Shown: positions 21,497-32,459, counted from the first letter of the stretch. The stretch is 64,000 nucleotides of DNA from Brachionus manjavacas (GCA_019054805.1 JAHQIY010000013.1:2356001-2420000), one strand, 5' to 3'. Numbers and translations are program-made. The notes: generated by a model from the sequence alone, not told the origin.

Positions 21497-22663
21497 TTGG
21501 CTGAAGCGGTTAAGCTTACAAGAATAAATCTTTTGAACACAATGTTGAATGAACACGTGTTTTTGTTCGTACAGTTGGGTTTTAGCATAGCTGTGCTGTC
21601 TTTAACTATGATTGTTGTAGCTAGTGCTTTTAAAATTATTACAAACCTCTGGACTGGTCAGTGTAAAGTTTTAAATTCTGATCTTCAATTCGCCAACACA
21701 AATGAGATGTTCAACGGGACTCCGGAAAAAGTTCGCCAAGATTATTTGGAAAAGTCAGCGATCAAAACCGAGCAGACAAACAAATGGCGAAATGTTGATC
21801 AAAAAGGTTTCAGTAGGAATAGTCGGGGACATTCTTTTCCTATTACAGGCCGAAATTTGTACTGCAGTTCTGAGCCGGAACAGCACGAAGGAAAATCTTT
21901 ATTAGAGCCTATCAAAACACAGAATGTTTCATTTAATTACAAAAATGTTCGGTATAAAAGGGACCAAACGAATCCGTTCATTAATTCCTGGCAAGATTCG
22001 ACGGTTAGCACACCATTAGAGGAGAATGTGTCTTTTTCTAAAAATAAGGGTTCCGGAGTATTTAACAATTTCAAAGAAAAAGTTAAAGGTAAAAGTTACC
22101 AAGAGTTTCGATATAAATTTACATGGAAAAACCAAATCGACAAGCCGGCTGCGAGATTATTTAAGTTCTGCGGAAAATATGAATATTTTGGATCGGACTG
22201 TTGCTTGAGAAAACAAATGAATGTTGTCATTCCAGAAAAACGAAAAAAATTTGTTACATCGACCCTGCAGAAAAGCAGGAAATTGTGTCTGTACTGTGGA
22301 AAGTCAGGGCATTTGGTAGCAGACTGTTATTCCAGAAAAAATCAGATGAGAATGATAACGTTAAAAAAAAGAGAACAAACGGAGCAGAAATTTTCGAATC
22401 AACTAGTTCAAGAAGTCATGAATAAAAATAAGAAACATTTGGTTCACGGTATTAAATTAAAAAGTTGTTTTGAACCCCACGAAAATACCTGTTATCCAAC
22501 ATTGGTTGATGAATCGATGGCAAGTCAGGAAAAAGAGAAAACTGAACAGGTATCAAATGCAACAAGTCCCGTTAAGGAGACGCATCTTGAGCCAAACAGT
22601 ACTGTTGAATGTGATCAGGAAAGTTACTGGGTTGTTCCAAATTCAGAAATTATTCCTGAATGA
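21497..22663 (+). CDS. Gag-like protein with two CCHC zinc knuckles
   Basis: The 388-codon frame opens at an alternative (non-ATG) codon; the first ATG is at 21542. Near the N-terminus is a hydrophobic stretch (FVQLGFSIAVLSLTMIVVAS) that could be a membrane segment. Two zinc-knuckle-like motifs lie at about 225-290: FCGKYEYFGSDC (second Cys-His spacing degenerate, His missing) and LCLYCGKSGHLVADC (canonical CX2CX4HX4C). Such knuckles bind RNA in retroelement Gag proteins. The frame ends at TGA followed by CTG and then stays open for 97 more codons (see next entry). It lies between two LTRs with no pol, so it is the only product of this element. Confidence 0.75.
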   Translation: MAEAVKLTRINLLNTMLNEHVFLFVQLGFSIAVLSLTMIVVASAFKIITNLWTGQCKVLNSDLQFANTNEMFNGTPEKVRQDYLEKSAIKTEQTNKWRNVDQKGFSRNSRGHSFPITGRNLYCSSEPEQHEGKSLLEPIKTQNVSFNYKNVRYKRDQTNPFINSWQDSTVSTPLEENVSFSKNKGSGVFNNFKEKVKGKSYQEFRYKFTWKNQIDKPAARLFKFCGKYEYFGSDCCLRKQMNVVIPEKRKKFVTSTLQKSRKLCLYCGKSGHLVADCYSRKNQMRMITLKKREQTEQKFSNQLVQEVMNKNKKHLVHGIKLKSCFEPHENTCYPTLVDESMASQEKEKTEQVSNATSPVKETHLEPNSTVECDQESYWVVPNSEIIPE

Positions 22664-22957
22664 CTGGAGGAGGGAAAAGCTGTTCAACAAGTAGAAAGAA
22701 CCCGTGAAGAGCAAAAATCATTGGTGCGCCCCAAAAAGACTCGTAAACCTCCTGACCGGTTGAAAACTGCCGAGAAGTACAGCCGAGTTAAGCAAATCCC
22801 AACAGCGACAGTACCAGCAGAAAAGAGCAGACTCAGAACATCTCTTATAGCTACGCATCAAACCAAAGCGTTTGTGTGTTTTCTTCCCGTGTCAGTATCC
22901 AGCCTCAATTCACAACTGGCCGTATTGGTTGGCGTCGACGAAAGCCGCAGATAGGAT
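22664..22957 (+). other. In-frame extension after the gag TGA (Pol C-terminus-like)
   Basis: Directly after the gag stop, in the same frame, 97 codons are open: LEEGKAVQQVERTREEQ, VRPKKTRKPPDRLKTAEKYS and onward to DESRR. RPxRTRKPPDRL-type segments occur at the C-terminal end of Ty3/gypsy Pol polyproteins, so this may be the far end of pol joined to gag by a large deletion. The single TGA could be a read-through site or a decay mutation; sequence alone cannot tell. Confidence 0.5.
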
Positions 22958-23169
22958 CTATAGCCACGAGCAAACCAGTGTCGCAGACTCCGCAAATCGT
23001 GATTCATTTGCCTATGAATGAGCCATTAAGTGATATGCTCGGTCACGTTCAAGGTTTGTTAGGAACCGGCAAAACTACGGCAAGATCATACACTTTTTTT
23101 TTTGTTTATTATTTTGTGTATTTTGTTTCCCCAAACGGCGGGAGCCGTTCTTCCACGGCGAGGTAGTAA

Positions 23170-23335
23170 TGTAACACCCCCTCCAGCAGAGCCTGGTCTT
23201 CTGGGGCCTTGCTGTTTCTTCATATATATTTTTTGTTTTACAAGAGGTTTTTAGAATAAAGAAGTTAGAGAAGAAACAAACTTTTATTTTTCTCTCCCTC
23301 TCTCTTTTTTTAATTATTAAATAGCGCACGGTATT
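23170..23335 (+). repeat. 3' LTR of the Gag-only element
   Basis: Same start (TGTAACACCCCCTCCAGC) and end as the 5' LTR, with scattered substitutions and small indels. A short hairpin ACGGCGGGAGCCGT lies just upstream, near 23135. Confidence 0.75.
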
Positions 23336-24044
23336 AAAATTGATAATCTCTAAATGTAGTCACTATTACTAGGAATTAAGTAGAGTTGGGAATCAAAAGC
23401 ATAATTAGCCATATCTTTGATTTATTTTCTAAAAAAAAGTCAATATTTATGGACGGTTCAAAAAAACTCTCTCTGGGTTTAACGTATACTTTTTTTAAGC
23501 ATGAAAATAAAATTATTTTGTAATCAAAGTTAATTATTTAAAAATTTTTTGATTTCAGTTTTGATTGAAAAAAAATTTTCAAAAAAGATTAAATTTTTGG
23601 AACAACAAGCAAAAGAAGTAACAAAAAGAGTTGAAAAAACCCCTCCGGTTTTTGAGTGTCAAAATTTTATGTTTTTGTTTTTTTATTAGACCTTTAAAAT
23701 TTAATGACAAATTATACAAGATTGTTGTTCTAATATACTTTTTCAAATTTGAATTATGAATTAAAATATTTTTATAAAAAATTGATTCATGATTTGTCGA
23801 AAAAGCTTTTTTTTAATTTTTGTAATTTTCATAAAACCGAGCAGGCCATTTGTGATTTTTATGCTGTTTCAGCCTCAGAACGACGATCTCAAATGCATCA
23901 GCTTGATTCTGGTGCCATTCTCAACCGGTCATCTAAAGAATTTTTAGATAAATACATCAATACTTATATAAATTTTGAGACCAATTTATTAATTAATTAC
24001 TCATTTTTGTTGAGCCAAAAAACAAATTTCAAATTTATCAACTT
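23336..24044. other. AT-rich intergenic stretch
   Basis: No gene is recognised. A frame at 23749-24192 lacks motifs and overlaps repeat R1. Confidence 0.4.
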
Positions 24045-24260
24045 GAACTTATTAAAATTCATTTTACCTTGTTTGGAAATTAATAGATGTATCTTTATTC
24101 TTTTGAAGAATCTAGTCACGTATCCAATGTTGAAAAACATTGAAAAAGTGCGATGTTTCAAAATATTTTTTCAGTCTCAAATAAAACAATAATTTTAAGT
24201 TAATATTGCAAGCATTTTCATATTTAAAATTAAACTTGATAGTGAAATAGAATGAGATTA
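24045..24260 (+). repeat. Dispersed repeat R1, longest copy
   Basis: The first ~80 bp match 20385-20465. The rest (AAAAAGTGCGATGTTTCAAA ... AAGTTAATATTGCAAGCAT) matches 57237-57305 on the same strand and 30205-30330 inverted, at about 90% over ~130 bp. Copies sit in intergenic DNA; no protein or RNA hallmark is evident. Confidence 0.6.
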
Positions 24261-24317
24261 ATTTTTATTTTAAAATCTGAAAAAAATATTGAAAATTCTT
24301 TTTTAATTTTTAAATAA

Positions 24318-24470
24318 TTAATTTATTTGTTTTTTCCCGAGCAAATGCTCATTCAGACTAGAAACATATGAAAAAACTAAAAACATAATTAAATAAAATA
24401 AAATTAAATAAATAAAAAGAATAAAAATGAGCATTAGAAAAAAAGAAAAAAGATAAATAATTCATTTTGA
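24318..24470 (-). repeat. LINE-A-related 3' tail
   Basis: Minus strand: TCTGAATGAGCATTTGCTCGG, written here as TCTG, GAGC, loop ATTT, GCTC, followed by AAAACAAATAAAT. The inner GAGC/GCTC stem of the LINE-A tail is kept while the outer one has decayed. Only ~150 bp of 3' UTR is present. Confidence 0.55.
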
Positions 24471-24577
24471 CTAAACTTTCAATCATTAAAAAACTGGATC
24501 TAGTCGGTTAGGTGAACCATAGTTCACTTATTATCCGAAATATTTTTTTCTCAGGTTTTGTGAACTATTGGTTCACC

Positions 24578-27500
24578 CAGACACTTGTACCCATCTTTTC
24601 TCAGGTTTTGGGTGGGTATGGGTAAAACCCACCGAACCAATACCCACACCCAAAACCTGAATTTTTCAGGTAGCCATACCCATACCCATACCCAAATACC
24701 CGAAATTTTCGGGTAACAATACCTATACCAACACATATAACCTGAAATTTTCGCATTATCTACTTAAACATACCTCAGAAACTTAAAATTAACGAGTTGT
24801 AATACTTAAAATTGTCCCTTTTATATTAATAAAATTTTAAAAATAATATAAAAAAAAAGAGAATTTTGCAGTCAAATTTTATCATATTCGATTTCAAAAA
24901 TCATAAATTTTAATTTTTAAATAATTTTAAATCCTTAAATAAGCAATCTATGTACTAAATACTAGTTGAAATAAAATATAAAAGACAAAAATTAGCAAAT
25001 TTATATATTAGAAAATAAGTATAGATCATTTTGAGGAATGAATTTTAATAGTGTAACTGTTGAAGTCCTTGAGCACCAAGTCGATGACCTACCAGATGGT
25101 GTTATGAAAAAGTTCCTAAAACAAAAAATGAACATAAAAACTTCATCAATAGAGTCTAGTAAAATTAAAGATGGAAAAATAGTTAAAGAGGTGGCTAATA
25201 TAATTAAAACCAGTCTTTAATTGTTTTTTAAATATTTTTCTTTCTAGTTTGAATTGGGTGAAGTAATTGATGCTAAGGTTACATTTTATTCAAAACCTTA
25301 CTTGTTAAAATGCCAAATATTGGAGTTTCTTAATACTCAACAACAAATAACCAAACCCTGCTCAGAGGTACAAAAAAGAGCTAATAATGCCAGCAAAAGG
25401 AGACCAATTTCTATGATTTTGGAATCGCAAATAAACTCTAGTTTAAGCTCAAAAAAAGCAAATAATTCCGGACAGACACCGAATCTAAGAGAAAGAAGTA
25501 AAAAAACTTTAGCAGTACATGAGACAACTTTTGAGGAAGATGAAGAAATTGAAAATGCCCAAAAAACTAAAAATTCTGAACCGTGTTCCAGTTCCAGAAT
25601 TATATCTGAACCAATAGATCCAGATTCATTGAATGCGGATAAGTACTTTGCCAACATAAATTCGAAAAAAACACCTCACTTGTTTAATAACTCAAATGAT
25701 GTCGTGGGTATTGACTTGGACGAAAATGAAGACGACGATGATGATCCAACAGTTCAGAAACTGATTCAAATGTCTACTCAAAATTCTTTTCCCAAAAAAA
25801 CCTTTTATATAGGTAATATAAAAAAGGTAAAATCGCCTATAACGCATTTTTTTAACTGTCCGAGGAAATTTACAACTATGCCTGAAGACAAAAATCTAAA
25901 ATTCCAGTGTAAAATATGCGAAAAAGACTTTTATGCGCCGTTCACACAAATAACAAATTTAAATAAGCACTTAAAAACGCATGAAACATTAATTGATTGG
26001 TTCACGCGTTACAAAAAAATTAATAAAAAAGCAAATATTACTGAAATATCAGACGAAATGCTTAATTTTATTAAATGGCTAGTCACATCATACCAAAGTT
26101 TTGAGCAACTTAAGCGTCCGTTTTTTTGTAGGATTGTCAACCCGGAATTAAAAATACCAAACTATCGGGAGTTAAAAGAAAAAATATTACCTGAGATATT
26201 AAACAAATTACATAAATCGATTGAAAAAAAACTCAATATGGCTATTTCGATTTTTCTTATTATTGATATATGGACTCGTGAGAGTCAATCAGATTTTATT
26301 GCATGTGGAGCTATAGTTACAAATAATTTACTCGAAAGAGAATTTATGATTATTGGTATAATACGAATGCCAGGTACACATAACGCCGAGAACATAAAAT
26401 TAGCTCTAGAATCCATGATTAATAAATATAAATTTGACAAGAAAAAACTTAATGGTATTAAATCATTTAACATTTATTTTAAAAAAAATTAAATTTTTGA
26501 AAATCGATTTTTAGGGATTACATGCGATGAAGGGAGTTCTTTGATTCGGCTATTTAAACAGATTTTGTTTGACGAAGACAAAAATTTATCTGAAAAGAAT
26601 GAAATAATGAGTAAAAGTTTTAATAGAATTTAAATTTAAATAATTTAATTAATAATAGTTATTCCTCAAAAGGCTTATATACTTACGTAATCGAAAGTGA
26701 CGATAGTTTGTCTGATGAATTAGACTTGGAATATCCAATTTCCTCAACTGAGGCCAATTTAGAAAATAATAAAGATATAGATCATAGTCAAAATATTGTC
26801 ACTCGCGAAGAGCTTCCGGGTATATTTACAATTGATTCTGAGGTAACTGAATCAATAAAAGATATTGAAAGCTTAAGATTTAAGCACGTGATTAGCCTTG
26901 ATGGAAAATTTTCAAATAATATTAGGCAAATAGCTCAAAATATAAATTTAACTGAAAGTGTAGAGTACGCTGAAGATAAAGGTGAACCATTTATGGATTT
27001 TAATATTGAAATAGGTGACAATGTTATTCCTAGATATTCATGTGCTTGTCATAAGCTCAACATAGCCGTGAGACATGCTATTTCAATACATGAACTATCA
27101 AAATTACTCAAAGAACTTAATACTTCCAATAGTCATGTAAGAAATTCTATCAAGCTAAATGACATTTTCAGAGAAAAGAAATGCCGTTTACGGTTAGAAA
27201 ATTTGACTCGTTGGTCTTCAGCATTTATGATGCTCGAATCCGTCAAAAGAGCGTACGACAAGGGAGCCTTTGACGAAAATAATCTTGAATTAAAATGTCC
27301 AGTTGAATTGAAAACCATAGAAACATATATTTAGATTTTAAAACCAGCATACCTTTTCTCAATTGGACTTCAAAACAATAATACCTCAATTGTAGGTGTA
27401 CTTCCGGGTCTTTTTCAAATGCTGTATATCTGGGAAAAAATGGATCTGGAAGATGAAATTCAACAAAGGCTTTGTGCACTTTTAATGGTAAGTGTAAGAC

Positions 27501-28244
27501 ATAAGTTTGATTTTGAATTAAATTCGCCGATATATAAAGAAATAAATATAAAGATAATTTTGAAAAATTATTTTTTTGAATCATTTTATAATTTTAAGGC
27601 TGCTCCTGTGTTGGCTGTTTCGAAAATCAGTCATTGGGCTAATAAAAAATTTTCTAGAAACATATTAAAAGATGCTTTAGCTTCGCTCAAACTTGTTTTT
27701 TTAAAGGTTTTCAAAATAAATGAAGATAATAATGAAGAAATTAATGAAACTGATTTAAGTGTTCTAAGTACAGATGGCGAATGTTTTTTTTCTCATATGT
27801 TTAAAGACGACGAAAGGAGAAACGAAAATAATAGAGAATCTGAGGTCTTCAAATTAGAAAGTGAGCTAGACCAAGAAATTAGAAGCTTTGCTGAGTTACT
27901 AGACAAAACAAATTTAAGATCCTTTAATTCAACAAAAAAGTTTGCATGCTAAGAGCAAATATTAATATCCTTAAAGAGTTAAATGAATGTTAATGTCTAT
28001 TAATATTTTAAATTTTTACTTTTTGAAATAAAATATCTTAACAATACATAGTTTTTTTTTAACTTTTGCAAAAATTTCAGGTTATATGTGTTGGTATAGG
28101 TATTGTTACCCGAAAATTTCGGGTATTTGGGTATGGGTATGAGTATGGCTACCCGAAAAATTCAGGTTTTGGGTGTGGGTATTGGTTCGGTGGGTTTTAC
28201 CCATACCCACCCAAAACCTGAGTAAAGATGGGTACAAGTGTCTG
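24578..28244 (+). mobile_element. hAT transposon with 174-bp TIRs and 8-bp TSD
   Basis: Left TIR 24578-24751 and right TIR 28071-28244 are near-perfect inverted copies beginning CAGACACTTGTACCC and rich in GGGTATGGGTA. The octamer GGTTCACC directly abuts both ends (24570-24577, 28245-28252), the hAT target-duplication size. The element is 3667 bp and carries a BED-finger hAT transposase gene interrupted by a stop. The left target itself lies in an inverted repeat, GGTGAACCATAGTTCAC at 24511 against GTGAACTATTGGTTCACC at 24560, so it inserted into a small palindromic sequence. Confidence 0.93.
25038..27952 (+). pseudogene. hAT transposase with BED zinc finger, one in-frame stop
   Basis: The gene is spread over several exons. 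After an acceptor TTTCTAG at ~25246, the frame 25247-26455 contains a BED finger (FQCKICEKDFYAPFTQITNL, NKHLKTH) and the hAT catalytic start (FLIIDIWTRESQSDFIACGA). A donor at 26456 (GTATTAAAT) joins the acceptor ending at 26514, restoring GITCDEGSSLIRLFK. 26708-27334 has CACHKLNIAVRHAI and LENLTRWSSAFMML, typical hAT core blocks. TAG at 27332 is in frame with the following ILKPAYLFSIGLQ, so the last third (to 27952) is cut off unless suppressed. A GTAAGT/AAG pair at 27488-27598 may be another intron. The C-terminal dimerisation block is weak or absent. Probably inactive; the well-preserved TIRs suggest recent activity. Confidence 0.85.
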
Positions 28245-28572
28245 GGTTCACCCAATTTTTGTTCAAAATAGAATTAGACGAAAGATTTTTAGATTATGCG
28301 AACAAATTGAATAAAGCTCAAAATTTAATAAAATGCCTTATTCTCGAAACTGATATAAAAATTGTTTAATTTTTTTTTAAGTTTTTTTTGAAGGAGCTTT
28401 AGAAATAGCATTTGCTCTGATGCTTAAATCTTTGCCTTTCAGCATAAATAATAAAAATTAAAGAAAATTAAAATTAATTTTTCACCGTTTAAGTTTTTGA
28501 TTTTGAGGAGCATATATTCATCTATTTCGCAAAATTTTCCTACTCCGCCCAACTATAAATTTTCTATGTAAT

Positions 28573-29250
28573 TAAAGTTCGCGCGATGCAAAACTTCCAC
28601 ACTATCTTTAGATATGGATTTCGACCTCATTTTTGGATTCTACGTATATGAAAACCTATGTTAAGCCAAAATTTTAGGGGGGGTCAAAAAAATTTTTTTT
28701 GTCTAGGGGGGCCTGAATCTTTACAGCCTTATGTAAAGTATAATTCTATCTCAGCACCCGGCTTTAATGTGGTCTAAAAAACTTGAGATGCCGGGGAAAA
28801 AAATATGGAATAAAGATCATATTTGTTCCAAAATATCACTCCGATCTAAACCCTATTGAAGGCCTAAGGTGTTGTCTAAGGGTTTGCAAAAAAGTAGATC
28901 CCGAAAAAGTTAAAAAATGTCAAAATTTTTCCGATTTTTTTCCGAAAAAATTTTAAATTTTTTTTTTTTTTCAAGATAACCAGCTCATAATATAGAGCAT
29001 TTAATTCTCTATTAGAAAATGTGTCGATCGAGTAGATTCGATTGATTCAATTCTGAGATAAAAAAGCCTAAATAAGATATACTTTACATAAGGCTGCAAA
29101 GATTCAGACCCCTCTAGACAAAAAAAATTTTTTTGACCCCCCCTAAAATTTTGGCTAAACATAGGTTTTCATATACGTAGAATCCAAAAATGAGGTCGAA
29201 ATCCATATCTGGAGATAGTGTGGAAGTTTTGCATCGCTCGAACTTTATTT
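28573..29250. mobile_element. Foldback DNA transposon with ~180-bp TIRs and transposase remnant
   Basis: Left arm 28573-28755 and right arm 29075-29250 are inverted, close to identical (GATATGGATTTCGACC, GGATTCTACGTATATGAAAA, the G7 and C8 tracts, ATGTAAAGTATA). Between them 28830-28925 reads IFVPKYHSDLNPIEGLRCCL on plus, the PKYHxDLNPIE box of a DDE-type transposase. The element is thus an internally deleted derivative. Exact termini and target duplication were not resolved. Confidence 0.75.
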
Positions 29251-29327
29251 TTTCTTTCTTATTTTTTATCATTACATTATCTACACACGAAAAACTTTGT
29301 TTTATTCGTATAAAATTTTGACATAAG

Positions 29328-30063
29328 GAATATGCCTTATTTTGACAAACATGTTTTGACAAGTAATATTTTGACAAGTTTATTTCGACAAATTATATTT
29401 CGACAAATTATTATTTCGACCAAAAAAACATAATTTTGTATTAATTTATTTCGACATGCTTATTTTCGACAATACTTATTTCGACAACACTTTAATTATA
29501 ATTGTTGAAATGAACGAAATTGTCTCTCAATTAGAAAATTTAAATTTGAACCTAATTGTTTCGTCGCATAAAAAGAAAGACTGATCAGAAAGTTATATTT
29601 TAATCGATGATGATTATTTTGAATATAAAACTGCCTATACATCTAATAGCGGTAAAATAACATGGAGATGTAAAGGCGCCGTTTCAACAAATGGAATGAA
29701 TAAACCGATTACAAAAATTAGATAATAATATATTAAGATTAAGTTGAGCACTGGTGAGATTAACAAAAGAAAAACAAAATATGTTTTATTGGAAGAACAT
29801 ATTACAAATATAATTACCGACTTCAATAGTGAGAAAATAATGGAATTTTTATACAATTTATCTTTATTAATTGAATATTAATTTTTTTTTACTAAAAATA
29901 TTTTTTGTCTAACTAAATCTTGTCTAATTTATTTTTTTTTGTCTAATTAATTTATGTTGAAATAGAACTTGTCAAAATAAACACTTGTCGAAATTGATTT
30001 AGTCGAAATATGTTTGTCCAATTAATACTTGTCAAAACATGTTTATCGAAATAATCGGATACC
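29328..30063 (+). mobile_element. MULE-like element with FLYWCH finger fragment
   Basis: GACATAAG flanks both ends (29320-29327 and 30064-30071). The ends are inverted (GAATATGCCTTATTTTGAC against GGTATCCGATTATTTCGAT, both followed by AAACATG) and built of many TTTCGACAA/TTTTGACAAG words. The interior encodes MNEIVSQLENLNLNLIVSS, a stop, then SYILIDDDYFEYKTAY, KITWRCKGAVST, which fits a FLYWCH zinc finger (aromatic-W-x-C), an N-terminal domain of some MULE transposases. No catalytic domain remains. Confidence 0.7.
29520..29870 (+). pseudogene. FLYWCH-type zinc finger ORF fragment
   Basis: From ATG 29510 the plus strand reads MNEIVSQLENLNLN and, after in-frame stops, YFEYKTAYTSNSGKITWRCK and INKRKTKYVLLEEHITNIIT. 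WRC at the FLYWCH position and the preceding YF..YK pattern are the basis for the call. Several stops show it is not functional. Confidence 0.5.
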
Positions 30064-30204
30064 GACATAAGTGATAATTTAATTTCGTTTGGTGCATTCT
30101 AACAAAAACTTCATTTATGAAAAATGGAAAACAGAGCTTAGTAAGTTTTTTAAACTACTAATGTTTTCTTTAAGGATCATCATATCACAAACCTAAAGTC
30201 AAAA

Positions 30205-30330
30205 TTCATAAAAAAATACCAAGTTTTTCATGCTTGCAATATTAACTTAAAATTATTTTTTTATTTGAAACTGAAAAAAATATTTGAAACATCGCACTTT
30301 TTCAGTGTTATTTCAACTTTGGATACATTT
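30205..30330 (-). repeat. Dispersed repeat R1, inverted copy
   Basis: This is the inverted counterpart of 24120-24240 (AAAAAGTGCGATGTTTCAAA block), about 90% alike. The pair brackets the 24.6-30.1 kb cluster of DNA transposons. Confidence 0.6.
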
Positions 30331-31255
30331 TGTAATTCAAACACAAATATTTAAACCATTTCTATTGTCCCATATTTTACATGTTCAAACTGTTGAAAAA
30401 ATGAAGCGTGGAAAAGCGCACCAAGTAATTTTTTTTACTTTCATTTTGAATGTTAAAAGACCAACCTTTGAAATATTTGGAAAACAAAGTAAACTCATGT
30501 TATTTAAAAGATGCCTTTTAAATTATTGAAAGCATATTGAAAAGACTCTGTTAAATTATTTAACTTCTATAATGAATAATTGAAAGTGCCAGCTACTTTG
30601 AATCACTAAATGAAATAAAATTATCTTTTATTATCCTTGCTTATGTCAACTAATTATTGGCGTGACCATCTCAAATAAAATTATTTTTAAATTTTAATTT
30701 TGACAGGCTCAGATAAATTTATAATTTTTTTCTAATCTTTTTTTCTCGAGTTCTTAGTAAGACTATAAAAAGACTTCAGCCTTTGTCCATCTCGACGATT
30801 TTTCCTGAGCCACTGATTGCATTCTTTTTGATAAGGACTCCAACAATCTCAAATATCTTACCTTAAATGCATTGTTAAATAAACTTAACTAAATAAATTT
30901 TTGATCTAAAATTAATTTTTTTTTTAATTCACAAATAAATACTAAAAAAAAACAACACTAATCGGTAATCCCCAAAAGGTAATTTTTAAATCAAAAAATT
31001 TCACAAAATGAGCTGAAGAGAACAGAACAAAAAAATCCAAAAATTAATTATCAAAAATAATTTACTTAAATTAATAAAAATATTTGTTCTCAAATATTTC
31101 TAATTCTTTATATCATCAGGCAGAAAATACTAAATTTATGTAACAACAATTAATAAGTACATTGAAACCTAGACAACCAAGAATACCTATTATTCTAACT
31201 TCAAATTATTCCCCTACCTGCCTGAAAAGAAAAAAAAGCTCGCAGATAAAAAAAG
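30331..31255. other. AT-rich intergenic stretch upstream of the EF-hand/UBL gene
   Basis: No gene is recognised; presumably includes the promoter of the gene at 31256. No distinctive TATA or other element stands out in this AT-rich DNA. Confidence 0.35.
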
Positions 31256-32337
31256 ATGGATCCGTTGCAGGATCAAGATGGCGCCATCACAGTCGCTGCC
31301 AGCACCGGAGCGCTCACCCAGGTCGTCAAAGACAAAAAAAAGAAAAAAAAGAAAAAGTTAACCCCAAAGGAAAGGGCCTTAGTGAGTTTCATCATTTGAT
31401 TTTTTTGATTTTATTCAATTTAATTCAGGAAAGACTGGAAAAAGCCAGCTCCAAAATTTTGGATGATTCGGAAAAATTCAACAATCTAATTGTGTCTGTG
31501 TCGTTTTGGCTGAGAAAAAAGGAAAAAATAGTCAACAAGCTGCTAAAAAATCAATCTCTTCAATCGATAGACCACGAGGCGTTTTTGGAGACAGTGCGAA
31601 AGAAAAAAGAAGAAAAAGAAAGAGAAAAAGAAGAGAATGAGTTTCAATTAACGGAAGCCAGCAAGAGCGAAATTGTCGAAAGTCCAGTCGCCTCAGATGA
31701 ATTCATGGTGTCCTATGATGATTTTAAACTAGTGACCAGTGATCTGGACATTCCATGCACAAATGTCCAGCAGCATGTCATATGCAAAATACTTGATCAA
31801 AATTCTACAGGAAAATTGGACTATAGAAGTTTTACTTGTGACTTTTTGGACTCACAAATCCGAAGGCATCACATTGACGGAATTCGTCTAATCACCAAAA
31901 CTGAACAAACCAAGTACATGCATCAGATAACATTCAAAAAAGAGCTCACCAAGCATTTCGCTTCTTCAAGTCCACTCTACGTCAAATTGGATCTAAAGCA
32001 TGTCACTTTTGTGAACGAAAAAGATTTTCGTGGTCACATCAAAGATGAAATTGTTAACACCAAATGGAAAATAATTTCCCTGGTGGAATTGCTTAAGGAA
32101 AGACTAGACATAGCGTCGTACAAAATAACCTTGTTTCAGGATCAGACTAAAGCTAAAGGCTCTCATTTGGACGAGAATAGAACTTTGGAGAGCTATGGAT
32201 ATACTGGCTCGGACTATCAGCAAGCACTTAACAACAACGAAAAAACTATTCTTTATTTTGATTACTATATCTTAAACAATGATGACCCTATACTCAATTG
32301 TGATTTTTATTTTAATGATTACAAATTTAAAAAATAA
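31256..32337 (+). CDS. Unnamed protein with degenerate EF-hand and ubiquitin-like C-terminus
   Basis: Two exons: 31256-31381 and 31429-32337, with a 47-bp intron (GTGAGT ... TTTAATTCAG, phase 0), giving 344 residues. The start MDPLQDQDGAITVAASTGAL is chosen because it splices in frame; the open frame running through the intron from further upstream has no protein-like character. Residues ~25-36 are a poly-Lys run. A Lys/Glu coiled-coil-like segment lies at ~105-125. Residues ~137-183 look like an EF-hand pair with one recognisable loop, DQNSTGKLDYRS, lacking the usual last Glu/Asp. Residues ~225-325 resemble a ubiquitin-like fold (SLVELLKERLDI, then LDENRTLESYGYTG). It ends DDPILNCDFYFNDYKFKK. 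AATAAA lies ~20 bp after the stop. I do not recognise the orthologue; calcium binding and UBL roles are inference. Confidence 0.8.
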
Positions 32338-32459
32338 ATTTTTTTATTCTTTTTTCAAATAAAAAAGAAGTGTTATTTCGCTTCATGTTTACATTTGGTT
32401 TTTAATATTTTTATTTTTTTAACGAGATAATATTAATTGACAATGATAAAAAAGAATAT

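Larger units (their letters stand above)
21328..23335 (+). mobile_element. Short Gag-only LTR retrotransposon
   Basis: Two LTRs in direct orientation, 21328-21494 and 23170-23335 (about 167 bp, roughly 90% alike), both start TGTAACACCCCCTCCAGC and end near AATAGCGCACG.TATTA. Between them is only 1.7 kb: one Gag-like ORF and an in-frame continuation, with no protease, RT, RNase H or integrase. This is a nonautonomous element of the terminal-repeat-with-Gag kind, probably derived from a Ty3/gypsy-like parent (TGTAAC LTR start). It must be mobilised in trans if at all. The target duplication is not clear. Confidence 0.8.

Noticed and set aside
25337..25657. 106-codon minus frame over the hAT transposase
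   Set aside because: Antisense shadow of the BED-finger transposase exon.
31162..31428. Upstream part of the 391-codon frame as the N-terminus of the EF-hand/UBL protein
   Set aside because: It reads through a GTGAGT...TTCAG intron; the ATG at 31256 in another frame splices in phase and gives a better protein.
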